Assembly (NCBI GenBank): GCA_019417145.1
Contig: DXVY01000139.1
Location: 1-5,304, forward strand
Length of the DNA: 5,304 nt
Reading direction: 5' to 3'
Source of the DNA: Clostridiales bacterium
Lineage (GTDB): Bacteria > Bacillota > Clostridia > Oscillospirales > Acutalibacteraceae
A program made the position numbers and the translations under genes. Below the pieces are notes generated by a model. The model did no database searches, was not told the DNA's origin, and saw only the letters and a list, made by a program, of their open reading frames with translations. Position 1 is the first letter of the stretch, and the number at the start of each line of letters is the position of its first letter. This document shows positions 1-5,304 of the stretch, one piece after another.

Positions 1-34
1 TTGTTATATTGTTTGTGTTTTTCTGTAGATTCCC

Positions 35-63
35 TTGTGTTTTGCAGACGTGTACTGTATAAT
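35..63 (+). promoter_or_regulatory. Sigma-A-type promoter of the large secreted esterase gene
   Basis: A perfect -10 box TATAAT lies at 58-63. The hexamer TTGTGT at 35-40 is placed exactly 17 bp upstream and matches the TTGACA -35 consensus at four of six positions. Transcription would start near 70, giving a leader of about 37 nt before the ATG at 107. The surrounding 100 bp is strikingly AT-rich compared with the GC-rich gene, as expected for a Firmicute promoter. No operator or catabolite-repression site is clear. Confidence 0.72.
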
Positions 64-75
64 AAAAATAAATAA

Positions 76-90
76 TCCCCGCTCTGGGGA
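76..90 (+). promoter_or_regulatory. Small stem-loop in the 5' leader
   Basis: TCCCC (76-80) pairs with GGGGA (86-90) around the five-base loop GCTCT. The hairpin would sit near the 5' end of the predicted transcript and finish just before the ribosome-binding site. It could protect the mRNA end or keep the RBS exposed; that role is inference. It has no T-run, so it is not a terminator. Confidence 0.4.
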
Positions 91-92
91 AA

Positions 93-100
93 AAGGAGGT
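93..100 (+). promoter_or_regulatory. Ribosome-binding site fixing the start at 107
   Basis: AAGGAGGT is a full-strength Shine-Dalgarno sequence ending 6 nt before ATG 107. It rules out the upstream in-frame TTG at 35, which lies inside the -35 box and has no RBS, and makes the internal ATG at 122 unlikely. Confidence 0.9.
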
Positions 101-106
101 CAATAT

Positions 107-190
107 ATGAAATATAAACGCATGCTGGCGTCCGTTTTGTCCGCTGCCGTCTTATGCAGCGTGACGGCGGGTGTCCTACCGGCGCAGGCC
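107..190 (+). other. Signal peptide region (residues 1-28)
   Basis: The N-terminus MKYKR is positively charged. It is followed by a hydrophobic core (residues 6-24, rich in A, V, L and S) and the signal peptidase I site A-Q-A before A-D, predicting cleavage after A28. C17 lies within the hydrophobic core without a good lipobox context, so I call this a Sec/SPase I signal and not a lipoprotein signal. Confidence 0.88.
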
Positions 191-3100
191 GCCGACCAAA
201 GCCTCGCGGATCAGATCGCGGCGGCGGCGAACGGCGCGACCATCGCTTTGGACAAAGACTATACCGAAGCGATCTCCATTGCCAACGGCAAAACCCTGAC
301 CCTGGACCTGAACGGGAAGACCCTTTCCTCCGATTCGAACTACGTCATTTCCAACAGCGGCAACCTGACCGTTATCGACTCGGCCGGCGGCGGCAAGATC
401 CAGCGGACCGCCTCGGGCAACACCACCGGCATTGTCAATGAAGCCTCTGGCGTGCTTACCGTGGAGGGCGGCGCCATTGACGTGACCACCACCCCCAGCG
501 GCGAAGCAATAGGCATTGACAACAAGGGCCGCATTGCGGAAATTTCCGGCGGCGATATTATCGCCCAGACCCCCGGCTCCACCTACTCCTTTGGCATCCG
601 GAACCAAGGCGGCGCCGTCATCGACCTGATTTCAGGCGGCTATCTTTACGGCGGCATCACCGCCTTCAATAAGAACGGCAACAACGCCATGGCCATCCAT
701 AATATGGAGAACAGCACCATTACCTCCATCACCGGCGGTATTTTCGTAGGCGAGGTGCGCACCAGCGGCGGCGGCTACGGCATCCGCAACCGGGGAACGG
801 TAACCTCCATCACCGGCGGCGCCTTCTGGGGCAACACCCCCGACAACGCCATCAAGCTGGAAAACGGTTCCTTCAATTATGACATTGATTACCTCCTCTC
901 CACCGAGCAGGACAGCGTGCGGACGGTAATGCATAAGAGCCAGCATTATGTGGCCCTGCGCAACGAGGACGAGGATCCCATCGCCGTCTATGTGCTGGAT
1001 AAGGACGGCAATATTCTCCAGTCCTACGGCCATACGGCGGAAAACTATACCGTATATACCGACAAGGGTGAAAAAACCGTGACCATCGGCGAAAAGGAAA
1101 TCGCCGCCTACACCGAAAACACCACCCTGACCGTAAAAACCACCGATGAGCCGGTGTGGTACTTCCTGGGGTCTTCCGTGACCTACGGAAGCGACAACTA
1201 CGGCAACAGCTACGCCGATTTCCTGGAAGACGGCTACGATGTAACCGTAGTGAAAAAGGCCGTGTCCGGCACCACCTTGGTGGAGCAAAGCGGCAGCTAC
1301 GTCACCCGCATGCGGGACCAGATCAATGAAAACGCGCGCGTGGATCATTTGGTTGTCCAGCTGTCCACCAACGACGCCACCCAGGGGAAACCTTTGGGCG
1401 AACTCAGCGACAGCTACGAGCTGGAGGATCTGGATACCAAGACCATTATCGGCGCCATGGAGTATATCACCGCCTACGCCCGCCAGGTTTGGGATTGCGA
1501 TGTGACCTTCTGGCCCGGCCCTTATCTGAATAACGACCTGTACCGGAAAATGTACAACGCCCTGTTTGATATTCAGGCCAAGTGGAATATCGGTATTCTG
1601 GATTACTTTATTCAGGGAAGACTTCCGGAGGGCACCATCAACAACGACGGCATCCACCCCTATGAGGAAGGCTACCGTATCATGACCCCCACCGCCTGGG
1701 AGTATTTAAGCAACTTTGACCGGGATACGGCCGTGGATCCACAGTGGAAGGCCGACTATGAGAAATACAACACCCTGGCCGACGCCGATGAGGGCCGCCT
1801 GGTCTACATGGACTTTGAGGACGGCACCGCCGGCGACTCTCAGGATCGCATCGAGCCCATTGTAGGCTCGTCGGTCACGCTGGACGCCGAGGGTGTAGAC
1901 GGCGGTAAGGGCGCCTCCATCGCCAATACCAAATCCCGAAACTCCATGATTCTCTGGAAGCAGGATGCATACGATCCCTTCCTGTATGCCGACAAGGGTT
2001 CCACCATCTCTCTGTGGGTCAATATCGACAGCATAGAAAACAATTCCGTGCTCTTCAGCTCCGGCTTTTACGGATACCGGTTCAACCTTGTCCGGAGCGG
2101 GAACGACCTGCTGGTCAGCGCACGCAGCTATGACGACAATACCAGCGAATTCCGGGTGCCCGGATTTGCCGACCTGATCGGAAAGGGCTGGGCGCATATC
2201 GCCGTCACCTGCGCCGCCGACGGCACCTATACGGTGTATTTCAACGGCAAGGCCGCCGGCAGCCAGCAACTGACCTACACCCCCTATGACATCTCCCGTG
2301 ACGGCGCGGCTACCCCCAAACGCAATACCTCCGATGAAAATAACAATTACTTTGCCTACTACTCCATTGGCGGCGCTACCTACTGGGGCGACCGGAACAA
2401 TATGGTGGGCGAGGTGGATGAGTTTGCTATCTACAACCGGGCGCTGACCGCAGCTGAGGTGGCGCGGCTGGTCGACCCCGATATCACCGTGGATCAGGAA
2501 AAGGTGGATAACGCCATCGCCCTAATCGACAAGCTGGCTTCCTACACCGACACCTTTGACACCGACCGGGCCGCTGCGGAAGAAGCCTACAACGGACTGA
2601 ACGAGGTGGAGAAGGCGGCTGTCACCAATGTCCAGCTGCTGGAGGACGCCGATATCACCAAGTACAACGGCCAGCTGGAGGCAAACGGCGGCCGGTACGT
2701 GGAAATCAATTTTGAGGACGGCACCGCCGGTGATATCGAGGATCGTATCGATCCTATCGAGGGCAGTCAGGTCTCCATTGTAGACGGTGGCAAGTACGGC
2801 CAGAAATCCGCTAAATTCATCAACACCAAATCCACCGACTCCGTGATCCGCTGGAAGCAGGACGAGTATGATCCCCTGCTCTATTCCAAGGACGGGGCGA
2901 CCATATCCCTGTGGGTGAATCTGGAGGATATAAAGGGAAACGCCGTTCTGTTCAACTACGGCTTCTGGGGCTACCGCTTCATTCTCCAGGCTGACGGGAA
3001 CAACAACCGCCTGCGCGTCAGCGCGAGGAATTACGATTCCACCACCAGCGAATTCAGTGTGGACGGCCTGGGGAGCCTGGTGGGCAGCGGCTGGGCCCTT

Positions 3101-4666
3101 ATCACCGTCACCTGCGATGCGGACAAGGTGTATTCGGTCTACTTTAACGGCGAGCTGGCCGGCCAGCGACAGCTGCAATTTTCCATCTATGATATCGCCG
3201 CCGAAGGGGCCGTTACCTCCAAGCGCAATCATTCCAACGAAAACGATAATTACTATGGCTATTATTCCATCGGCGGCGCCTCCTATTGGTTGACCGGGAA
3301 TAATCCCCAGGACAACATGGTGGGCCTGGTGGACGATCTGGTCATCTTCAACCGGTCCCTGACGGCCGGCGAGGTTGTCGACCTGTATGAAGGCCGCGAG
3401 CCGGAGCCGCCGCTTCCCCTGACGCCGGCCGAAAAGATCGACCAGCTGATCGACGCTATCGGTACGGTGGATTACTCGGTGGCCTGCGGCGAGCGGATCC
3501 AAGCGGCCCGGGACGCCTATGACGCGGCCGATGCCGACGTGCAGGCCGAGGTCACCGGCCTTACCGACCTGGAGAAGGCCGAAGCGGATTACGCCGCCAT
3601 CTTCCAGGATGTGCGCAAGGTAAACAACGCCCTGGAGGTTATCTCCATCTCCGGCCCCGGCAGCGGCAACGAGCGGTTCGACAAGATGTTCGACAGCAAT
3701 ATGGGCACCAAATTCGGCAATTCCAACCACACCCAGCCCATCATCTTCTCGGTAAACGAGCCGGTTACCGCCAAGTATTATTCCTTCACCACCGGCACCG
3801 ACAGCGCCGAGTGGCCCGGCCGGAATCCCAAGAACTGGACCCTTTTCGGCTCCAACAACTATAATCCCGACCGTCCGGATGGCGCTACCTGGGAGGTCAT
3901 CGACGCCGTGACCGACAACAACGACCTGCCCGACGCCAACTGCGTGGAGGTGCGGTTTGCCGTTGACGAGCCCAAGGAATACCAGTATTACAAGCTGGAG
4001 ATTCCCAACCATCAGGACGCCAATCACAACAATGTCTGGATCCAGCTCACCGAAATCAACCTCTATGCGGAGGTTGCAACCCAGGGCGATACGGCCGATT
4101 ATAAAGCGGTAGACGACGCCATCGCAAAGATTCCGGATGATCTGTCCATCTTCACCGATGATTCGGTAGCAGAACTGAACGCCGCCGTGGAGGCGGTGGT
4201 GCGGGATCTGCCCGCCGACCAGCAAGAAAGGGTCAACGGCTTTGCCGCGGCCATCGAAGAGGCTATCGCCGATCTGGACTACAAACCCGCCAACTATGAT
4301 AAGGTGGACGAGGCCATCGAAAAGGCCCAAGCTCTGGATGGTGATCGATACGCCAACTTCCAGGCCGTGACCGACGCTATTGCAGCCGTGGAACGGGATA
4401 AAAACATCACCGAGCAGGAAACGGTCAACGGCTACGCAGAGGCCATTGAAAAGGCGCTGCGCGAGCTTGTCCTTCTGGGCGACCTGGACGACGACGATGA
4501 AATCACCATCGCAGACGTTATGGAAGCTTGTAAGGTCATGGCCAGAGAATCCGCGGGAACCGATCCCACGACGGACGAGGTTCTCCGGGGCGACCTGGAC
4601 GGCGACCATGAAATCACCATTGCCGACGTGATGGAAATTTGCAAGATACTGGCAAGGCAGTCTTAA
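107..4666 (+). CDS. Secreted multimodular SGNH/GDSL hydrolase with LamG, F5/8C, FIVAR-like and dockerin modules
   Basis: A 1519-residue exported enzyme, probably a carbohydrate or glycan O-acyl esterase. Order of parts: signal peptide 1-28; beta-helix repeats about 30-247; a beta-rich linker about 248-345; SGNH hydrolase about 349-540 (S357, G388, N422, D514/H517); LamG-like domain 1 about 565-789; helical module about 790-863; LamG-like domain 2 about 864-1095; helical module about 1097-1172; F5/8 type C/CBM32-like domain about 1173-1321; two FIVAR-like modules about 1330-1457; type I dockerin 1458-1519. There is no LPXTG, SLH or C-terminal membrane segment, so surface retention would depend on the dockerin binding a cohesin. 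The frame is intact, and TAA is followed by a strong terminator, which suggests a single-gene transcript. The start at ATG 107 is set by the RBS and the signal peptide. Hydrolase class and modules are well supported; the substrate is unknown. Acetyl groups on plant or mucin glycans are plausible but inferred. Confidence 0.9.
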   Translation: MKYKRMLASVLSAAVLCSVTAGVLPAQAADQSLADQIAAAANGATIALDKDYTEAISIANGKTLTLDLNGKTLSSDSNYVISNSGNLTVIDSAGGGKIQRTASGNTTGIVNEASGVLTVEGGAIDVTTTPSGEAIGIDNKGRIAEISGGDIIAQTPGSTYSFGIRNQGGAVIDLISGGYLYGGITAFNKNGNNAMAIHNMENSTITSITGGIFVGEVRTSGGGYGIRNRGTVTSITGGAFWGNTPDNAIKLENGSFNYDIDYLLSTEQDSVRTVMHKSQHYVALRNEDEDPIAVYVLDKDGNILQSYGHTAENYTVYTDKGEKTVTIGEKEIAAYTENTTLTVKTTDEPVWYFLGSSVTYGSDNYGNSYADFLEDGYDVTVVKKAVSGTTLVEQSGSYVTRMRDQINENARVDHLVVQLSTNDATQGKPLGELSDSYELEDLDTKTIIGAMEYITAYARQVWDCDVTFWPGPYLNNDLYRKMYNALFDIQAKWNIGILDYFIQGRLPEGTINNDGIHPYEEGYRIMTPTAWEYLSNFDRDTAVDPQWKADYEKYNTLADADEGRLVYMDFEDGTAGDSQDRIEPIVGSSVTLDAEGVDGGKGASIANTKSRNSMILWKQDAYDPFLYADKGSTISLWVNIDSIENNSVLFSSGFYGYRFNLVRSGNDLLVSARSYDDNTSEFRVPGFADLIGKGWAHIAVTCAADGTYTVYFNGKAAGSQQLTYTPYDISRDGAATPKRNTSDENNNYFAYYSIGGATYWGDRNNMVGEVDEFAIYNRALTAAEVARLVDPDITVDQEKVDNAIALIDKLASYTDTFDTDRAAAEEAYNGLNEVEKAAVTNVQLLEDADITKYNGQLEANGGRYVEINFEDGTAGDIEDRIDPIEGSQVSIVDGGKYGQKSAKFINTKSTDSVIRWKQDEYDPLLYSKDGATISLWVNLEDIKGNAVLFNYGFWGYRFILQADGNNNRLRVSARNYDSTTSEFSVDGLGSLVGSGWALITVTCDADKVYSVYFNGELAGQRQLQFSIYDIAAEGAVTSKRNHSNENDNYYGYYSIGGASYWLTGNNPQDNMVGLVDDLVIFNRSLTAGEVVDLYEGREPEPPLPLTPAEKIDQLIDAIGTVDYSVACGERIQAARDAYDAADADVQAEVTGLTDLEKAEADYAAIFQDVRKVNNALEVISISGPGSGNERFDKMFDSNMGTKFGNSNHTQPIIFSVNEPVTAKYYSFTTGTDSAEWPGRNPKNWTLFGSNNYNPDRPDGATWEVIDAVTDNNDLPDANCVEVRFAVDEPKEYQYYKLEIPNHQDANHNNVWIQLTEINLYAEVATQGDTADYKAVDDAIAKIPDDLSIFTDDSVAELNAAVEAVVRDLPADQQERVNGFAAAIEEAIADLDYKPANYDKVDEAIEKAQALDGDRYANFQAVTDAIAAVERDKNITEQETVNGYAEAIEKALRELVLLGDLDDDDEITIADVMEACKVMARESAGTDPTTDEVLRGDLDGDHEITIADVMEICKILARQS
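428..832 (+). repeat. Imperfect beta-helix repeats in the N-terminal domain
   Basis: Residues about 108-242 contain recurring rungs of roughly 35 residues, in which a G-I-x-N-x-G element is followed by I-x-x-I-S/T-G-G. Examples are GIDNKGRIAEISGG, GIRNQGGAVIDLISGG, AIHNMENSTITSITGG and GIRNRGTVTSITGG. At the DNA level ACCTCCATCACCGGCGG occurs at 722-738 and again at 803-819. Such Gly/Asn/Ile/Thr ladders are typical of right-handed parallel beta-helices in bacterial surface proteins. This domain may bind a surface or polysaccharide; no pectate-lyase catalytic residues can be assigned. Confidence 0.65.
1151..1717 (+). other. SGNH/GDSL hydrolase catalytic domain (residues about 349-537)
   Basis: All four SGNH blocks are visible in order. 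Block I is WYFLGSSVTYGS, with the probable nucleophile S357. Block II is AVSGTTLV, with G388. Block III is QLSTND, with oxyanion residue N422. Block V is NNDGIHPYEEGY, with D514 and H517 in the D-x-x-H spacing. The length of about 190 residues fits a complete SGNH fold. The second position of the GDS motif is Ser (S356) instead of Asp. The complete residue set argues for an active esterase. Confidence 0.85.
1799..3622 (+). repeat. Tandem duplication of a LamG-plus-helical-module unit
   Basis: Two consecutive units of about 300 codons, 1799-2695 and 2696-3622, align along their whole length. Each opens with FEDGTAGD, has a WKQD-x-YDP segment, TISLWVN, SARxYD, a VTC-x-AD-x-x-Y-x-VYFNG strand pair, YYSIGGA, and NMVG followed by NR-x-LTA-x-EV. 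This is the usual concanavalin A-like/LamG pattern. Each domain ends in a short helical module with AA-(E/R)-x-AY followed by V and L spacing. By eye about half of the LamG residues are identical, so the duplication is not recent. These domains probably bind glycan. Confidence 0.8.
3623..4069 (+). other. F5/8 type C (discoidin)/CBM32-like domain (residues about 1173-1321)
   Basis: The segment has the galactose-binding-like pattern: F-D-K-M-F-D-S-N near the start, then IIFSVNEPVTAKYYSFTTG, PGRNPKNWTLFGSNN, and YQYYKLEI followed by W-I-Q-L-T-E-I-N-L-Y at the end. This order, with the NP-x-x-WTL-x-GS core and a closing QL-x-EI-x-L strand, is characteristic of F5/8C domains on secreted Clostridia glycosidases. 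The ligand is likely a sugar, but the specificity cannot be read from sequence. Confidence 0.75.
4094..4474 (+). repeat. Two tandem FIVAR-like helical modules (residues about 1330-1456)
   Basis: The two copies, starting at ADYKAVDDAIAKI and ANYDKVDEAIEKA, each run about 63 residues. They share an alanine-rich helix, an AV-x-AV-x-R-x-L/N-I segment, and a last helix with VNG-(F/Y)-A-x-AIE-x-A. FIVAR modules are three-helix connectors found in Clostridium and other Gram-positive surface enzymes, often next to a C-terminal dockerin. Their role here is probably as a spacer that supports docking. Confidence 0.68.
4478..4663 (+). other. C-terminal type I dockerin (residues 1458-1519)
   Basis: Two EF-hand-like calcium loop-helix repeats are nearly identical. 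Residues 1458-1480 open with GDLDDDDEITIADVMEACK, and residues 1495-1517 open with GDLDGDHEITIADVMEICK. Ligand positions 1, 3, 5 and 12 are Asp in both loops (D1459, D1461, D1463, D1470; D1496, D1498, D1500, D1507). About 14 residues link the repeats, giving the usual dockerin length of about 60. The Gly normally seen at loop position 6 is replaced by D1464 and H1501. Dockerins bind cohesins of scaffold or surface proteins; no cohesin lies in this window. Confidence 0.88.
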
Positions 4667-4718
4667 GACAGCCCATAGACAGTGGGGGGCGGATGCCCCT
4701 GTAAACCCTTTGGAACGG

Positions 4719-4750
4719 CAAAAGCCAGCGCCCGATGGCGCTGGCTTTTG
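4719..4750 (+). terminator. Intrinsic terminator after the esterase gene
   Basis: CAAAAGCCAGCGCC (4719-4732) pairs perfectly over 14 bp with GGCGCTGGCTTTTG (4737-4750) around the four-base loop CGAT. The GC-rich core is followed by TTTT inside the 3' arm, then TGATTT. It lies 52 nt after the TAA. Because the 5' arm begins with AAAA, the structure could also act on the opposite strand, although no reverse-strand gene is evident. Confidence 0.85.
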
Positions 4751-5051
4751 TGATTTCTAGACGTGGAGGTTCTAAAGGGCTTTGTATATTCTCCGGCCGC
4801 TCTCCATGGCCCGGCTCTGCCGGCCCGTATGTACCCTTTTGGCGGCCCCGGACAGGAAGGCGATTTTTCTGCCCGGGGCCCCATGCAGTGATTGGAACAG
4901 AAGGGGAAGAAGGAAAAACGGCGTGAAGGGAACTCCTTCCTCCGTGAAGCCGGATGTACATACAACCTCGCCAGCCTTCTTCTGCCTCATCCGCTGCTAT
5001 TCACATGGTATGCAGAGGAACCGGCCTTGGTGACGAAATCCCATGCCGACC
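4751..5051. other. Intergenic stretch without a convincing gene
   Basis: About 300 bp between the terminator and the next promoter. Short open frames exist on both strands, but none has a good RBS, recognisable motif or protein-like composition, and they overlap one another. The stretch holds one stable hairpin (4844-4880), the inverted repeat GAAGG-N5-CCTTC (4925-4939) flanked by two CGTGAAG copies, and the small palindrome ATGTACAT (4954-4961). No tRNA, riboswitch core or insertion sequence end is recognised. Confidence 0.5.
4844..4880. other. Stable intergenic hairpin of unknown role
   Basis: GGCCCCGG (4844-4851) pairs with CCGGGGCC (4873-4880). After a single A-C mismatch, CAG (4853-4855) pairs with CTG (4869-4871), and GAA with TTT can extend the stem by a G-U and two A-U pairs. 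The loop is about seven bases. No T-run follows on either strand, so a terminator is unlikely. It may be a structured RNA element or chance in GC-rich DNA. Confidence 0.35.
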
Positions 5052-5080
5052 TTGCGGGGCGGCCCGAAATCTGCTATGCT
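5052..5080 (+). promoter_or_regulatory. Probable promoter of the alcohol dehydrogenase gene
   Basis: TTGCGG (5052-5057) and TATGCT (5075-5080) are spaced by 17 bp, and the -10 is preceded by TGC, forming an extended -10 TGnTATGCT. The predicted start near 5087 coincides with the first A of AAAAGGAGG, so the 5' leader would be only about 16 nt. No clear Rex-type or other redox operator is seen. Confidence 0.55.
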
Positions 5081-5088
5081 ACCATTAA

Positions 5089-5095
5089 AAGGAGG
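5089..5095 (+). promoter_or_regulatory. Ribosome-binding site that favours the GTG start at 5103
   Basis: AAGGAGG ends 1 nt before the ATG at 5097 but 7 nt before the in-frame GTG at 5103. Normal spacing therefore points to GTG as the true start, with the ATG being too close to the Shine-Dalgarno sequence to be used. Confidence 0.7.
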
Positions 5096-5102
5096 AATGG
5101 CT

Positions 5103-5290
5103 GTGATTGATTTTACCTATACCAGTCCCACCCAGATCGTATTCGGAAGGGACTGCCATACCCAGGTGGGCGAGCGACTCAGATCCATGGCGACAAAGGT
5201 TCTTTTTCATTACGGCGGCGGCAGCATAAAGCGCAGCGGCGTCTATGACGAGATTGTCGCCTCCCTGAAAAACGCAGGTCTGCCCTATGT
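5103..5290 (+). CDS. Iron-containing alcohol dehydrogenase (butanol dehydrogenase/YqhD type), 3'-truncated by window end
   Basis: The first roughly 62 residues of a cytoplasmic group III (Fe-dependent) alcohol dehydrogenase, which reduces aldehydes to alcohols with NAD(P)H; family members are about 390 residues long. The N-terminus has the family pattern F-x-Y-x-SPTQIVFGRD (residues 4-17), followed by KVLFHYGGGSIKRSGVYDEI (32-51), whose GGGS-x-K-x-(S/T)G nucleotide-binding loop is diagnostic of the BdhA/YqhD branch. Metal-binding His/Asp residues lie further downstream and are not covered. GTG 5103 is preferred over ATG 5097 on RBS spacing. The frame stays open to 5304, but the last 14 bases look like sequencing adapter, so the genuine coding sequence is taken to end at 5290. 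A butanol dehydrogenase or broad aldehyde reductase is likely; the exact substrate cannot be told. Confidence 0.87.
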
Positions 5291-5304
5291 CTGTCTCTTA
5301 TACA
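5291..5304. other. Probable Nextera/Tn5 mosaic-end adapter remnant
   Basis: CTGTCTCTTATACA is identical to the first 14 bases of the 19-bp Tn5 mosaic end CTGTCTCTTATACACATCT, which appears as read-through adapter in transposase-made libraries. It lies exactly at the sequence end and interrupts the dehydrogenase after GLPYV, where family members usually continue with E-L-G-G. It is most likely an assembly artefact and not genomic. Confidence 0.9.

Noticed and set aside
35..106. Upstream TTG start extending the esterase by 24 residues
   Set aside because: The TTG is part of the -35 hexamer and precedes the predicted transcription start; it has no RBS and would bury the signal peptide. ATG 107 has an ideal RBS.
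2522..4609. Long reverse-strand open frame of 695 codons, and a similar 341-codon one at 632-1657
   Set aside because: They lie fully opposite a gene with clear domains. Their products are Gly/Val/Ile-rich shadows of GC-biased codons, without RBS or recognisable motif.
4686..4699. Small hairpin GGGGC-GGAT-GCCCC just after the stop codon
   Set aside because: Only five pairs, with no T-run; the much stronger terminator is 20 nt further on.
4614..5110. Several overlapping small frames on both strands (for example 4772-4990 reverse and 4892-5110 forward)
   Set aside because: They overlap each other, the terminator or the dehydrogenase start, and show no motif, no convincing RBS and no protein-like composition.
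5291..5304. Genuine Tn5-like transposon end inserted in the dehydrogenase gene
   Set aside because: The match is to the engineered mosaic end used in library kits and sits exactly at the sequence terminus, so adapter read-through is far more likely.
1..5304. CRISPR array, tRNA, rRNA or insertion sequence
   Set aside because: No regularly spaced identical repeats, no cloverleaf with the conserved T-arm, no rRNA signatures and no transposase were found on either strand.

Overview
The window looks like the end of a short-read contig from a moderately GC-rich Clostridia-type Firmicute, plausibly a gut Oscillospiraceae/Lachnospiraceae-like commensal. The evidence is strong AAGGAGG ribosome-binding sites, a low-GC promoter region next to GC-rich coding sequence, and a Gram-positive-style secreted multimodular protein with LamG, F5/8-type, FIVAR-like and dockerin modules. 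The genus is inference; no marker gene is present.

Layout: positions 1-106 are an AT-rich upstream region with a sigma-A-like promoter (35-63), a small leader stem-loop (76-90) and an RBS (93-100). One very large gene (107-4666, 1519 codons) fills most of the window. It encodes an exported protein with, in order: signal peptide, beta-helix repeats, an SGNH/GDSL hydrolase domain, two LamG-like domains each followed by a helical module, an F5/8 type C/CBM32-like domain, two FIVAR-like modules and a C-terminal type I dockerin. A strong hairpin terminator (4719-4750) follows. About 300 bp without a convincing gene comes next, containing one stable hairpin and a small palindrome. A second promoter (5052-5080) and RBS then lead into the start of an iron-containing alcohol dehydrogenase gene (from 5103), which is cut off by the end of the window.

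The two genes appear to be separate transcription units in the same direction. The first probably makes an extracellular carbohydrate-active esterase that docks through its dockerin onto a cohesin-bearing partner not seen here. The second makes a cytoplasmic NAD(P)H-dependent alcohol/aldehyde oxidoreductase. Nothing visible links their functions.

The last 14 bases (5291-5304) match the start of the Tn5 mosaic-end/Nextera adapter, so they are probably library sequence rather than genome. The most interesting biology is the modular architecture of the large protein; I do not see a wholly new kind of system.
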